Of a DNA stretch of 64,000 bases, positions 37,268 through 48,440 are shown piece by piece (within the stretch, counting starts at the first letter, position 1; every line of letters starts with the position of its first letter). The notes under the pieces are model-generated. The model did no database searches, had not been told where the DNA came from, and was given only the letters and a program-made list of their open reading frames with translations. The stretch is from the NCBI GenBank assembly GCA_947561395.2, contig OX387186.1, forward strand, positions 48,875,220 to 48,939,219, in the 5' to 3' direction. The position numbers and the translations under genes were made by a program. The DNA comes from Buxus sempervirens (taxonomy: Eukaryota > Streptophyta > Magnoliopsida > Buxales > Buxaceae).

Positions 37268-39804
37268 TGTAAAACCCAGGTTTTGCCTAAAATAAAGTAA
37301 ATTAAATAAGTCTAAACATTGAGAGGTTAAGATTTAATTTAGGTATTGGAGGAATAATATTAAGATCCAAAGGTTAAATATGGAATTTCAAGGAAAGGGT
37401 ATTTTAGTCACTTTCCTATTAGCCAAATTAATATATTGAGTAAGTAAATAATTATTAGACTTGAAATATTTAATTAGACTTAATTTGGGTTAGGTTTAAA
37501 TTTAAATAGTAAATTATGGCTTAAAAGTAGGAAAAAGGGTATATTGGTGATTATGGTTGATAAGGAGCCTTAAATTTGATGATAAGAGGAGCTTTGGGGT
37601 GTTTTAGTAATATTTTAAAATAAGAAATTAAATATGTACGGAAATTAGCTAGAAAAAAGAGTTTAGATAATGAGGGATTTAATTGGTATAGTATTAGTAG
37701 AGAATTAGAAGGTGGAGAAAAAGTAAGAATTTATTTAGAAGGTCTCCTAAACCTATTAGGACTTCTAATTTAGAGAGCTTATAAAAGGGAAGGTCTAGGT
37801 AAGGTTTAGGGTTTTTAGCAAGTCAAAAATAAGGAGAAAGAAGGGGAAATTTGTGCTTGGGCTTGGAGAAAAAGAAGGGAAATAAGAGAGAAGAGAAAAG
37901 AAGAGATTTAGAAAGAAAAAGAAGTTGCAGAGATGGCCGACCAGCCAACTTCGAATGACAAGCTAGGAAGATCCAACGGTTGGAATGGGCTGAAATGTTA
38001 GAGTTTTGTTCTACTCATGAGGGAATTCAATCTGAACGGTGGAGATTGGACTTGGAGGAGTTTAAGGTGGTACGATCAAGCTTAGAAAATGGCTAGGCGA
38101 GCAGATTTCTGGGCAGAATTAGTTCATGTAATGAGGCAAGTAGCAAACACTTAAAAAACTGGAGGAATTGCATGATTTTCGTGTTTTATTATTTAGAAAT
38201 ATATTATGAGATGATTTAGAAACAACCATACTTGTTTAGACAAGGATTTTCGTAAGTGTTATGTGTTTGTTTGAGGTTTTCTCAAAAACTATTAAAGTAT
38301 GGTTATATGATTGGGTTTGATACGATTTGGTTTATAAATGAAGTTTTATTTTGGTTAAAATGTTCTAACATGTTTATAAAGTGTTTTATAATGATTTAGA
38401 ATGGATTTGATGTATTGGATATTCAGTTTTGGAATTTTTATTGAATTTCGTAAATATTCGGATTTTCTTCGTATCGGGCCACCTGAGCAGTCGCTCGAGC
38501 GCCCTATGTGGTTTTTCAAAACTTGAGAGCAATTTTCCCAGATTGACCTGTCGCCTAAACAGTCGCTCGAGCGACCTATCAAGCGACCAACCCTGAAACA
38601 ACCTAAAGTATAAGGCCGTTCGAGCGCCCGACTGCCGCTCAAGCGACCTGTCTGTCAGATTTTGAAAATTTGGCCTTTTAGCCTAGTTTTTCACTACGGA
38701 ATTGTTCTTATCCATTTTTAACCTATGTACCATCAAGTTTAAAGTATTTGGAGATTTTTTGCACTGGTGGATGTTTAAAATTCATTTTTATAAATATTTT
38801 GGGTAGATTTTACCAAAGAGGCACTTCTACTGGATACCATTGTTCCAAACGCTTCTATTCTTAACCAAACTTGATTCTAAGAGTTCCTACACCTGTATTT
38901 GGTCTATCTGGACATGTTTTGAGTTCCGAAAGATTTTACATATACCTGGATTATTTTACCCATTGAAACTGTGATCTTGAGGCTTATATTTGGTTATTTT
39001 TGGGTCACTGGTGTGACAAGGCTGGTGCCTAATTTATTGTTTCCGCATGGGCGGATTTGGTTATTTGGTTATCCTCGGTCCGTGTACTCGGTGGGATACT
39101 TCCTCGATCCGTGTACTCAGTGGAAAAATGGTTACTTTTGGTTATCCTCGGTCCGTGTACTCGGCGGGATACTTCCTCGATCCGTGTACTCGGTGGGAAG
39201 ATGGTTACTTTTGGTTATCCTCGGTCTGTGTACTCGGCGAGATACTTCCTCGATCCGTGTACTTGGTGGGAAGATGGTTATTTGGTTACTTCCTCGATCC
39301 GTGTACTCAGTGGGAAGCTGGTTACTGGTTATTTGGTATTTCCTGGTGTTGGTGATTATTTTTCATTGTGTGATGTTACATGGTGGTATGCTGTTTGCCG
39401 TGATTTCTATGTTATCGTTTTCCTAGTTGCTGTTTTGGTTTAATCGCATACCTCATGACATTATTTTATATAAACATGGCTGATTTCATGCATGCACCTT
39501 GCTACTTGTTGAGCTTTATTCTCACTCCGGTTTTCTCCAATTTTTCAGGTATTTTTGGAGAGGACGACAGCATTGGGCTAGCATGTAAAGGGGTAGTCAT
39601 TTTAGTTGTAGACTAGATTCATGAGCTTAAGGAAATTGTAAAGGTTAAAGATTAATTGTTAGTAAATATTATTTTATGTTTCCGCATATAACTCTGATGA
39701 TGTAGCTAATAAAGGTTTTAATTTGATATGGATCTTAGTTGCTTTTGTTACTTCTCATAACACCTCAGGTTCAAAAAAATTTGACCCGAAACCGGGGTGT
39801 TACA
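37268..39804 (+). mobile_element. Solo LTR 'A' inserted in the LINE endonuclease
   Basis: Begins TGTAAAACCCAGG and ends CCGGGGTGTTACA (2537 bp), flanked by TTTAG (37263-37267) and TTTAA (39805-39809), a 4-of-5 target duplication. Removing it brings the two halves of the LINE endonuclease together at the expected point. A TATA-like TTATAAAAG at 37779-37787 fits a U3 promoter of about 510 bp and sets the strand. No internal domain, primer-binding site or second LTR is present. It resembles LTR C1 in reverse orientation. Confidence 0.88.
39062..39330. repeat. 73-bp minisatellite in LTR A
   Basis: Units start with ATCCTCGGTCYGTGTACTCG at 39071, 39144 and 39217, each 73 bp apart, and each contains a second half-unit CTCGATCCGTGTACTYRGTG. 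A mirrored version lies in LTR C1 at 52049-52275. Confidence 0.9.
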
Positions 39805-40605
39805 TTTAAACAGAAGAATAAAATTGGGCTTGAGATTCCTTTCCAGGAATCTCAAGTATTGCTTTGTCGAGGGTTTCCCAATCCCTCGACAATTCCAGGC
39901 TAAGACATTTATGGTGGGGGATGAGGACTGAGCTGTCCCTCCAACTGTTCCTGATCTTTGATACAAATACCTGGGTGGACGAGGAGTTTCCTTTAGCAAA
40001 TGCCGCACAGTTGATAACAATTCCTTGGGCATCTGTTTCTCTTAATGGATGTGATGGCTTCCCTCCCTTTCCCTGACATTCTCAAAGACTTGTTCTTGCT
40101 CCCTTCTGCCTCAGTCATGGAAACCTCCGAACACCGAGATGAAAGTCTACAAATAGGCTTCAGGCTTCTTTTAAAGGTGTTAGGAGAGTCAACGGCCATT
40201 TTTTCGGTTATAAGGCTTAAATTTAGATGAGGGGGCCTAGATTGGTTGGTGGGACTATTATTGGGCTGAGACGAATGGGAACCAAAGGTAAAAATGTTCA
40301 GGTGGGCTTGGGCTTCAAGGGCATGAGAGAGGATTGGTTGGTTTAAGATAACGGTGGGTTGGGCTTCTTTTATAACAGCATTGGTGGGCCTAGGACTGGG
40401 CTTGGAAGGGTTAAGTAGGTTAGGAGAGTGGGTTGGTTGTGGGTCAAGTTGCGGGTCTGGAGGAAATCAACCCATATTTCTTGAGAGTTGAATTCACTGC
40501 CCAAGAGACCAATTCCCAAGGGGTGACAAGACGTGGATAGGGGTGGGGGGCTCGATGAGTCTCTGGACAGTTGTGCCGATTCCAGTCTAGGTTGGCTCGT
40601 GCAAG

Positions 40606-43600
40606 TCAACTCTCTAACTGGACAATCACCACCTGAACTCGGAAGGTTTTGGGAGGCATGAATAGAGGATTCTTCCTTTTTTGAGGGATGGCAAGAATCG
40701 CACGACTATAAAGTCTAGCGTTACAAGATTCTTCACTGGACATATTATCTGAGAGAAAAGGATTAGTACATTCGACCAAGTTGTGATCTAAAAAAACCAT
40801 AGGAAAAACAAAGAACAGGTAGATATTCAAACTTAAAATCAATCAAAACCTTTTTACCCATGTCAACCTCAAGAAACATTCTTGAAGGTATAGGTTTGTT
40901 GATGGGAAGAGATATATGCACCATAGGAATATTATTAATGGAGTCACTGTTGCAGTTGACCTCCCATACCTTACCGGTCTTCATGACCATTTGCTCTAAA
41001 ATAGACTTTTCCTTGTACTTCAGATGAATGGTATGGATTTGCATCCACAGTGTAATCTCCTTAGGCTTGGCCATGGTGACATCTTCCTCGTTTTCAATCT
41101 CCTTAAATCTCATTAACTGACCATTGATGGTCTAAGGTTGGGCTGCCATGATTTTCGTTCTGTCCTGCTTGCTTTGGAAGCTGTAAGCACCTCATTTTTG
41201 CACCTCCCGGAAGTGCAAACCCTAACATCCAGCTCAAAACTATAAGGAGCAGAAACTGACTTTTTGATTAAATCCGAGCTAACTGCCATAACGTATCCTA
41301 ATGAATAGGAAATTCTAACACGGTTCTAACACAACCAAGTTTGCCAGAGTCGGGGTCCGGATGAGGGATTTATGGGCAGGTCAAACCTAGGGGGAACAGA
41401 AATCGAGTTTCTGCTCGAGCCAAATTAACCACAATATCCTATCCCAACAGAAAGAAAATTCCGACACTGTTCCAATGCAACCGAGTTTGCCAAAATCGGG
41501 GTCCAGACGGAGAAGATATGAGCAGTTTAAAATTCTGGGATACCCTGTCCCAGTGGATAGAGAATCTTGACACGATCCCAACGCAACTGAGTTTGCCAGA
41601 ATCAGGGTCCGGATCGGGCAGTTATGAGCAAGTCAAACCCTGAGATAGAAATGTAGAAAACTGCCCACGTGGCAAAAATGCAGAGAAAGAACAAAAGGAC
41701 AAGAGCAATAAAATATCTTGAATAAAATAAGGTTTTTACAAAAATATCTTGATTTTACTAATTAAATTAAATAAAAAATCCAAATTTCGGATTCTCTCAT
41801 CAAGAGAGAGAATCCGTCAAATCAATCAAATCAGTTAAATTAATCAGTCAAAATTGAAGAGAGAGAAAATTTGCCCGCACAGTATGTACGGACACGCCTT
41901 GTCCGTATATACTATGCAGGCAAAATCTTATCCAAAATCTAGAAAAATCTAGGAAAATCTCAAAATCCGTACAAACAATGCGAGCAAAGCAAAATTGAAC
42001 TAAATTTGACTATCCGCACTTCCTATGCAGGCAGAGGAGATCTCCCCAAAATCTTATCCTCTACGCGAATCATCCACATGGACGATTCGCAATGATTGCA
42101 AAGAAGGTGTCTCGTCCGCACATAGTGTGCGGGCAAGGCTCGCCCGCACTCACACACTATGTATGGACATAATGTTTTTCTATAAATAGAGGCCCACAGC
42201 CCCTTGGTTCAAGGTTGGCTACTTCCCTTCTTCCCCAAAGGACCCCCCCCCCTCGCGAACCAGTGGCCCCTCCTAGCCTTCCTCCCCCACCACCAAGCCC
42301 CAAAATACCTCCAACTCTCTCAAAACTTCTCTTTCTCTCATCCTCACCAATAAGGAGACAAAGGAAGACTTTGGTGGAGCCAAGAGGAGGCCCCTAGTTG
42401 CTGTCCACGACCACAAAGGACCGCCACACCTCCAAAGAAGTCTTGCTACCCCAAGGTAAGCTCCTAGGTAACTTTTGTTTCATATATGTGAAAATGGGCA
42501 CCATGTGAGCATGCATTTTCATATACTGTTTTCCTTCCTTGGAGCATGTTTTTTGTCCTTTTGTCTTTCTTTTCTTCTCCACAAGAAGGTATTCCCATGG
42601 TAAGGGGAAGCTCACGTACGAGGTAAGGGGGGAGAGACCATGTCTTGGCCTAGGGTCACGTACAAAAGTTCACATCTTTGTTCCTCTCCATTTCCTTCTA
42701 CTTCTTGTTATTTAAAGGAGGGTATGCCCTCTTCTGCCCCTCCAATGTATCCCGTAAACCCCCCAAATCCCTTCTTTATTGCTTCTTTTTAGGTCATTGC
42801 TGTATTTGTTTGCCTTTGTTTACTTTTCTTTTTTCTTCTCACCATGAAGTGTGCATGCATGATGTTATTTAGTTTCCACGCACACAAGGTACCATGTTCT
42901 CCATTTTCATTAACATGACCCCTCCCCATTTTAGCTACTGTTTTAAAGTGTTTTGCATACTCCCCTTACCTCCTCACATCCACCAAACACACGCACATGC
43001 ATGTTACACCTAAGAACATGCTTAGGCTCCTCTTGCTTTAGTCTCATGTCTTTTACATGCAAGCATGAACACCCCACACGCACTTTGAGCCACTGTTAAT
43101 GGTAAGCTCCATCCTTTGTTTGGTAATTGATTGCTTAATTGTTAAATGCGAATGGTTTGGCCGTGGCTCAAAGCAAGTGACCTTTTCGGTCCTTGGAATG
43201 CTCTCCTTTAGAAGGGAGCATCTCCTTTGCTTACAACCAGGTGGGGAACCTCCTCCCCACCTAAGATCAGTGAGTCCAAACCCACAAGCAGTGAGGGAGA
43301 GGCCCCGAGCCTTCTCCCTCCTTCCCCCTTTGGAAAAGCCTTGGAAAAAATAGATATTTAACTAGAAATGGAAGTTGGATAACCACTGTGAGTCAACATA
43401 GTGACCCACAGCACGGGCTCAGACCCTTGGAGAAGAGGCCCCTTGGCTCCCCCCCTAAAAATGGATTTGCTAGACCCCTGGGTCCTGCCCGCATACACAG
43501 GCCGGGCAGCACACAATGAGCCCAGAAAGCCGGATTTTTAGGGTTTAAGCAACTTTAATCTAATTCAATTAGTCCATATTGATCCCCTTGGGCCTCTGAG

Positions 43601-44574
43601 CAACCTGAGGCCCTCTTTTGAGACTTGGGCCCGACGAGACCTCCTTTGTGGGCCTTCCAATAGGGCCCACACCCCGCTTAACCCAACCCAAGCCCATTCC
43701 AATGGTGGGCTTCAAGGGCAATCTGGATAAGCCTTTGGGCCTCCTCCAAGCCCAATAGTCCGGTTCTAAAAATCTTAACTCACTAAGCCCCTTTTGCATG
43801 TTTAATCAATCTCCAAACCAAATAAACCAATCCCAAAAAGGGGGTTATCCAATGAAACCCCAAATGGGACTTGGGCTTGACTTAAGCCCAAATTGGCATA
43901 CCTGTGGGTCCTCCAATGGGGCCCACACTAGACGCACATCACCTTTAAAATAAAAAAGATAAAAATCAAATAAAAGGGGACCCACACCACTTAGGTGGTC
44001 CCCACCTAGACTTGAAATAGGGAATGCATATCAGATTAGGATCGGGTGAGTAGACCAAGATGTTGACTCGAAAAACCAAGAAGACTTGAGAGACCCGTCA
44101 CCCGACGGGGAGGACGGTGTCTACGGACTTCCCTGTACCGTAACTGAGACCCTACCCTAAATCTCAAGCCGTAGACCGCCTAAATAGACAAACTTTAGGA
44201 ACCTAGGTGTCTGCCTGCACCCCATCAGACAATGGAGACTCCAAACCCCGAATTTCCTAAAAGAGAGGCACCGCACCCGCGATGCACGTCGAGTCAGATG
44301 TGCGATCCCAGCATTTCAGGACGCGCGCACAGAAGCTGAAGAGGAACCTCTGCTCAGAAATCTGAGTGGTTGTGATCTTCTTGATTGGTTTCCAGACTCT
44401 GTTGCATAAGTTCCTAATGGAGTTGATATGGATCTGAGTGCCAAGGATTTCGCATATCATAAGAGCACCCCATTTTTGTTCGATCCTGGCACGATCGGCA
44501 ATAGATGGTTTGAAGGCAGTGCTTGGACGAGGTGGTATAACTAGGTTTTTTAGCTTAATCGATAGGTCTTCCAT
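40606..44574 (-). pseudogene. LINE ORF1 (DUF4283 and zinc knuckle), broken
   Basis: The start codon at 44572-44574 opens MEDLSIKLKNLVI. The frame continues to the RFLFSF block, is interrupted by LTR B1 (41182-44331), and resumes below 41176 with SKQDRTKIMAAQP, a stop, then MRFKEIENEED, ITLWMQIHTIHLKYKEKS and KTGKVWEVN. That is the DUF4283 order (FLFxF, D, GPW, WVQIxxLP, G). Next comes a knuckle of the type CFSYGFF and, one frame away, DHNLVEC. The Q-rich ORF1 tail below about 40600 is unclear. One stop and at least one frameshift disable it. Confidence 0.8.
41182..44331 (+). mobile_element. Solo LTR 'B1' inserted in LINE ORF1
   Basis: Begins TGTAAGCACCTC and ends GCGCGCACA (3150 bp) between perfect GAAGC duplications at 41177-41181 and 44332-44336. 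Removing it rejoins the DUF4283 frame. A TATA box CTATAAATAG at 42180-42189 gives a U3 of about 1 kb and sets the plus strand. Imperfect repeats of the 147-bp family start near 41311, 41457 and 41563. It shares both ends, and a near-terminal CCTGCACCCCATCAG block, with LTR B2. No coding sequence. Confidence 0.92.
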
Positions 44575-44838
44575 GGGGGCGATAGGGAAAAACTCAGAAG
44601 GGAGATGAAAGAAAGAACGAGGAACTGCCAGACTATTAAGAAGGGAGTTAGGGTTGAGATAATCTCAGTGAACGGCGAGGAGACGTAAAAACGATGATAA
44701 AAGATGCCAGAAGCGAGCAGCAAATCTCCAGATCAAGGAAGGGAGGGAAGCTGAGCGGTTTAGCAGAGCATTTTAGTGTAGAAACATTAAATCGCCTTTT
44801 CGCAGAGAGAACCACTGAACCCAAAACTCACTCTAGCA

Positions 44839-44853
44839 CACAACAATGCCCTT
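44839..44853. repeat. LINE target-site duplication, right copy
   Basis: CACAACAATGCCCTT, partner of 33200-33214. Confidence 0.85.
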
Positions 44854-44884
44854 AGTATGTATCTATTATAGGCATGTAGAACTA

Positions 44885-45095
44885 CATTAATATACTTATA
44901 AATCTAATTTATTGACTTATAAACTTTGTTAATAGGCTTGTAAATCAACTTCAAAAACTTTTAATAACAGCTTTTACTGACTTGTAAACCATGTTACAAA
45001 TTTAGTTTAGAGACTTGTAAACCATTTTAGTAGACTTGTAAATTCAGCTTAGAGACTTATAAATCCAATTTACAAACTTGTAAGCCATTTATAAA
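44885..45095. repeat. Degenerate minisatellite of ACTTGTAAA words
   Basis: About eight copies of (A/G)ACTT(A/G)TAAA(C/T)C(A/C) spaced 15-35 bp apart in an AT-rich strip outside the LINE. Units are uneven. The rest of 44854-45849 is AT-rich with no gene. Confidence 0.6.
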
Positions 45096-46487
45096 ATGAA
45101 AAATAATTTCTATACCTAATGAGCTTAACAGTATTCCTTGATACTTTTTTCAAACGATTCAACAATTTTTTTATTTCATAGTTTTTATTTTTAATGTAAT
45201 ATTTTTTCATAAATTTACTAAATAAATAATGAACAAGTAATTTAGGAATTTTACACCCTCAAATAGTTTCTTGATTAGTGTATTTTAATTTCATTTTCTA
45301 AAATTTTTTACAATTTTTAAATTCATTCCTATTATTTTATATGAATTTTTATCAACGCTTTGTTTAGATAAAAAGCTTATGTTGCTAAAAATATTTGTTA
45401 TTAGTTTCCAAAATTTTTGCACTTTTGAATTAATTTATGTTGTTTTTTCCATTTTATTATTTATATTAGCAAAATAAAATAGGAAGACCTTCTTTTTTAC
45501 CTTACTATACTTTTCTAATTTTTAAATGGCTTATTATATATTTCTATAACTTTTACTTTATAATGATTTTTTGAGTAAAACAAATCAAAATTCAAAGTGG
45601 TGACATCTGATCTATAGATAGGTGTCGACATTATATGTATGAAAATTAACTATTTCTAAGAAGATTAGAGCCTTCAAAATTGAAGAATATACACTTTTAT
45701 ATTCAATAATGCACGCAAACGCGAATAATTTCAAACTCTAAATCTGCTTTTTCAAAGAGTCTTATTGTACTTCTATACGGTATACCTTAACAAAGCACGT
45801 TAGATTAAGCTTGCTTTTGTTAAAAGAATAAAAAACAAAACTCCGAGCATGTAACGCCCCGGATCCAGGTTTATTTAAGAACATAAACCCAACCCTAGAA
45901 TGTTAGGATAATGGCCCAAACAACTATTCCAGACTTAAACAATTTCATCTAATATAATTAGAGTGCGGATGTAACACCTCGGATCCGAGTTACGTGGAAA
46001 AACCCGTAACTCGTATCCAGACATTATTATGTAACGCAGGACCGCACTATCAGAGTGAAGGAAAACATGAATATAACAATAACTATAAATTCAGAATGCA
46101 CTAAAATAACCCCAAAGTAATAACTCACATGACCAAGTAAACTACCCGCAAGTATCGGGCTCTCTAGGCGTATCTAAAAAACAAACAAAAGCGAAGGAAT
46201 GAGATACGAATATCTCAGCGAGCAGTACATGCATGCACAAATACGATTTACCAGTTGTACAAATATGGATCGAATAATTTCACGAGTAACGATGGTGTAA
46301 GCACCCAAATTTTGATCAAACCAAAAAAAAAGAAAAAAAAAGAGAAAAGAAAAGAAAATAAGAAAACAAAAAATGTGCTAAAAGACAGCAAAACAGCTCA
46401 AAACCCTAGCTGAAAAGTCAAACCCTAAGGGAGCAAAAGTTGACTTTTTGATCAAGTGCAATTTGGCCACCTTGCTTTATATCATTA

Positions 46488-47150
46488 GAGAATCTCGACA
46501 CGATTTCAACGCAACTGAGTTTGCAGGAATCGGAGTCCGGATGAAGGTTCTGCGGGCGGTCAAACTTGGGCAAAGCCAAAAGTTGACTTTCTGCTAAAAT
46601 CCGATCCAGAGGCCTTGCTTTATATCATTGGATAGAGAATCTCGACACGGTTCCAACGCAACTGAGTTTGCAGGAATCGGAGTCCGGATGAAGGTTCTGC
46701 AGGCGGTCAAACCTGAGCAGAGCCAAAAGTTGACTTTCTGCTAAAATCCGATCCAGATACCTTGCTCTATGTCACTGGATAGAGAATCTCGACATGATTC
46801 CAGCGCAACTGAGTTTGCAGGAATCGGAGTCCGGATGAAGGTTCTACAAGCGGTCAAACCTGAGCAGAGCCAAAAGTTGACTTTCTGCTAAAATCCGATC
46901 CAGATACCTTGCTCTATGTCACTGGATAGAGAATCTCGACATGATTCCAGCGCAACTGAGTTTGCAGGAATCGGAGTCCGGATGAAGGTTCTGCGGGTGG
47001 TCAAACTTGGGTGAAGCCAAAAGTTGACTTTCTGCTAAAATCCGATCCAGGTGCTTACCCCCATGCCATTGGATAGAGGGCTCCGATACGATTCTAACGC
47101 AACTGAGTTTGCCCAGATCGGAGCCTGGATGAAGAAAATATGAGCTGACA
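46488..47150. repeat. 147-bp tandem repeat array in LTR B2
   Basis: Five units start with GAGAATCTCGACA or variants at 46488, 46635, 46782, 46929 and 47076: an exact 147-bp period four times. Units share CGCAACTGAGTTTGC, GGAGTCCGGATGAAGG and AGTTGACTTTCTGCTAAAAT. The last unit is partial and more diverged. The array ends about 325 bp upstream of the LTR TATA box. Confidence 0.95.
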
Positions 47151-48125
47151 AAATTCCCGAGCAGCAAAACCGGCAAACTGCGCACGTAGCAAAAAGCTGC
47201 ACACGTGGCGAGTTGCGCAGGAAAATATCTCGGGGATCAAATCCGTAAATATCCAAACATTCAAAAGATCCTAGGGACCAATCTGAAAATATTTGAAAAT
47301 ATCTGAATAAAATAATATTAAACCAAAATATCCCAGGGACTATATCTTAATTTTCGGATTTTTTAAACAAACCCGCGGCGGCATTAAATGATTTAATCAT
47401 TTTGTCGCTCGCGCCCAGCGACAGCAAGTGGGCGCGAGCTGTGCGCCAAAGTCGGCGGATACCCCTTTCTCCTTCTATAAAAGCCGCAGCAGCCTTCATT
47501 TGCGGGGGTTCGGATTGTTGAGGTTGGACATTTTTTGCCCGAGGCATTTGAAGGTGGTCTTGACCATCATCTTCCCCAAAGAAAAAAAACTAGACCCCCC
47601 ATTCCCCTCTTCCTCTTCTTCCTCATCAAACCCGAAGGAGATCAAACCCTAAGGAGATTTTGCTGTGGGCGTGGAGAGGTGTTGCTCCGGTGGCTGCTCG
47701 CACGCTCCAAGGAGGCTCCACCCACTTCGGATAGGTGTTGAAACACCCAGGTGATGTTCCCGACGAACTCTTGTCCAAAATAAATAAGTTCATTACGATA
47801 TCCTGTTTTCTAGCATTTTTGTTCTTCACTGCTATTACTTGTTTGTTTGATTCGAAAGGGGAGCATGTTCCCCATGAGTTCTCCCTCTCTGTTGTATCCC
47901 GATAAAGCCCCCAGTTCCCTTCCTTGTATATTCTGTTAGAGTTTTGGGTGCTCGGATTTGTAGGTTTGCAGGGAGGTTTGATCTTCACAACTTAGGTTAG
48001 ATTAATTTCCAATGGTGTTTAGAGGTCTTCTGGGGTTCTAAGGATCCCAGAGAGTGATTACAGAGGTTAAAAAACCCTAAAAACCAGTCGGAAATGGAGG
48101 TGGAAAGAAAAAGCAGAGAATCAGG

Positions 48126-48440
48126 GTATGCGCTGAGCTCGCGCTCACTTGGCGCCGAGCTCGCGCTCACCTATTTTGGGTCCACCCACTTCGCGCCGAG
48201 CTCGCGCTCACCTCGCGCTGAGCTCGCGCTCACTTGGCGCCGAGCTCACGCCCACCTTTTTTGGGTGCGCTGAGCTCGAGCCCACTTGGCGCTGAGCTCG
48301 CGCCCACTTATTTTTGGGTGCGCTGAGCTCGCGCCCACTTGGCGCTCAGCTCGCGCCCACTTATTTTTGGGTGCGCTGAGCTCGCGCCCACTTCGCCCGC
48401 AGTGCTATTTTTACTGTTTTCGGTCTGCCCACTTCGCGCT
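48126..48440. repeat. GC-rich GCGCTGAGCTCGCGC array, 53-bp higher-order unit
   Basis: About twelve copies of a 20-27-bp word of the type GCGCYGAGCTCGCGCYCACTT. In the right half pairs of words form 53-bp units starting at 48263, 48316 and 48369. It is very rich in CpG and GAGCTC. It lies downstream of the LTR TATA box, in the transcribed part of LTR B2. Confidence 0.9.

Larger units (their letters stand above)
33266..40032 (-). pseudogene. LINE ORF2 (endonuclease, RT, RNase H), broken
   Basis: From the 5' side: an endonuclease N-terminus with INVLAWNCRGIGKPST (about 39880-39930), interrupted by LTR-A and resumed at KTMASDKNSERN below 37260. Then come LLGDFNVVMGPNEK (36930-36970) and the RT in the longest frame (36640-35126, 504 codons) with DFRPISLCNFSYKVISKIM, FALKVDLSKVYDKLRW and LMFADDLLIFGRAV. 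The next frame (35136-34414) has YIGIPLADGRINN. The zf-RVT (about 34290-34040) has CPQKVWMFVWKMMRNGITTS and CALCDNEPKTALHLIFECS. RNase H spans 33820-33266. Frameshifts lie near 36600, 35130 and 34400, and a stop lies in RNase H near 33576. The FADD catalytic motif itself is intact. Confidence 0.88.
33215..44838 (-). mobile_element. Full-length L1-type LINE split by two solo LTRs
   Basis: Bounded by a 15-bp target duplication. Removing the two inserted LTRs and their duplications leaves about 5.93 kb, a full-length size for plant L1. In minus-strand order it has a leader (44838-44575), ORF1 with DUF4283 and a decayed zinc knuckle, ORF2 with endonuclease, RT, zf-RVT and RNase H, and a T-rich/poly-A end at 33215-33240. 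Frameshifts and stops show it is dead. It lies on the same strand as the beta-7 gene, and its 3' end sits upstream of that gene's promoter. Confidence 0.92.

Noticed and set aside
41182..44331. The idea that the 3.1-3.3-kb B elements are complete short elements (LARD or TRIM) with two LTRs.
   Set aside because: The starting TGTAAGCACC block is not repeated inside either copy, and no primer-binding site or polypurine tract is visible.
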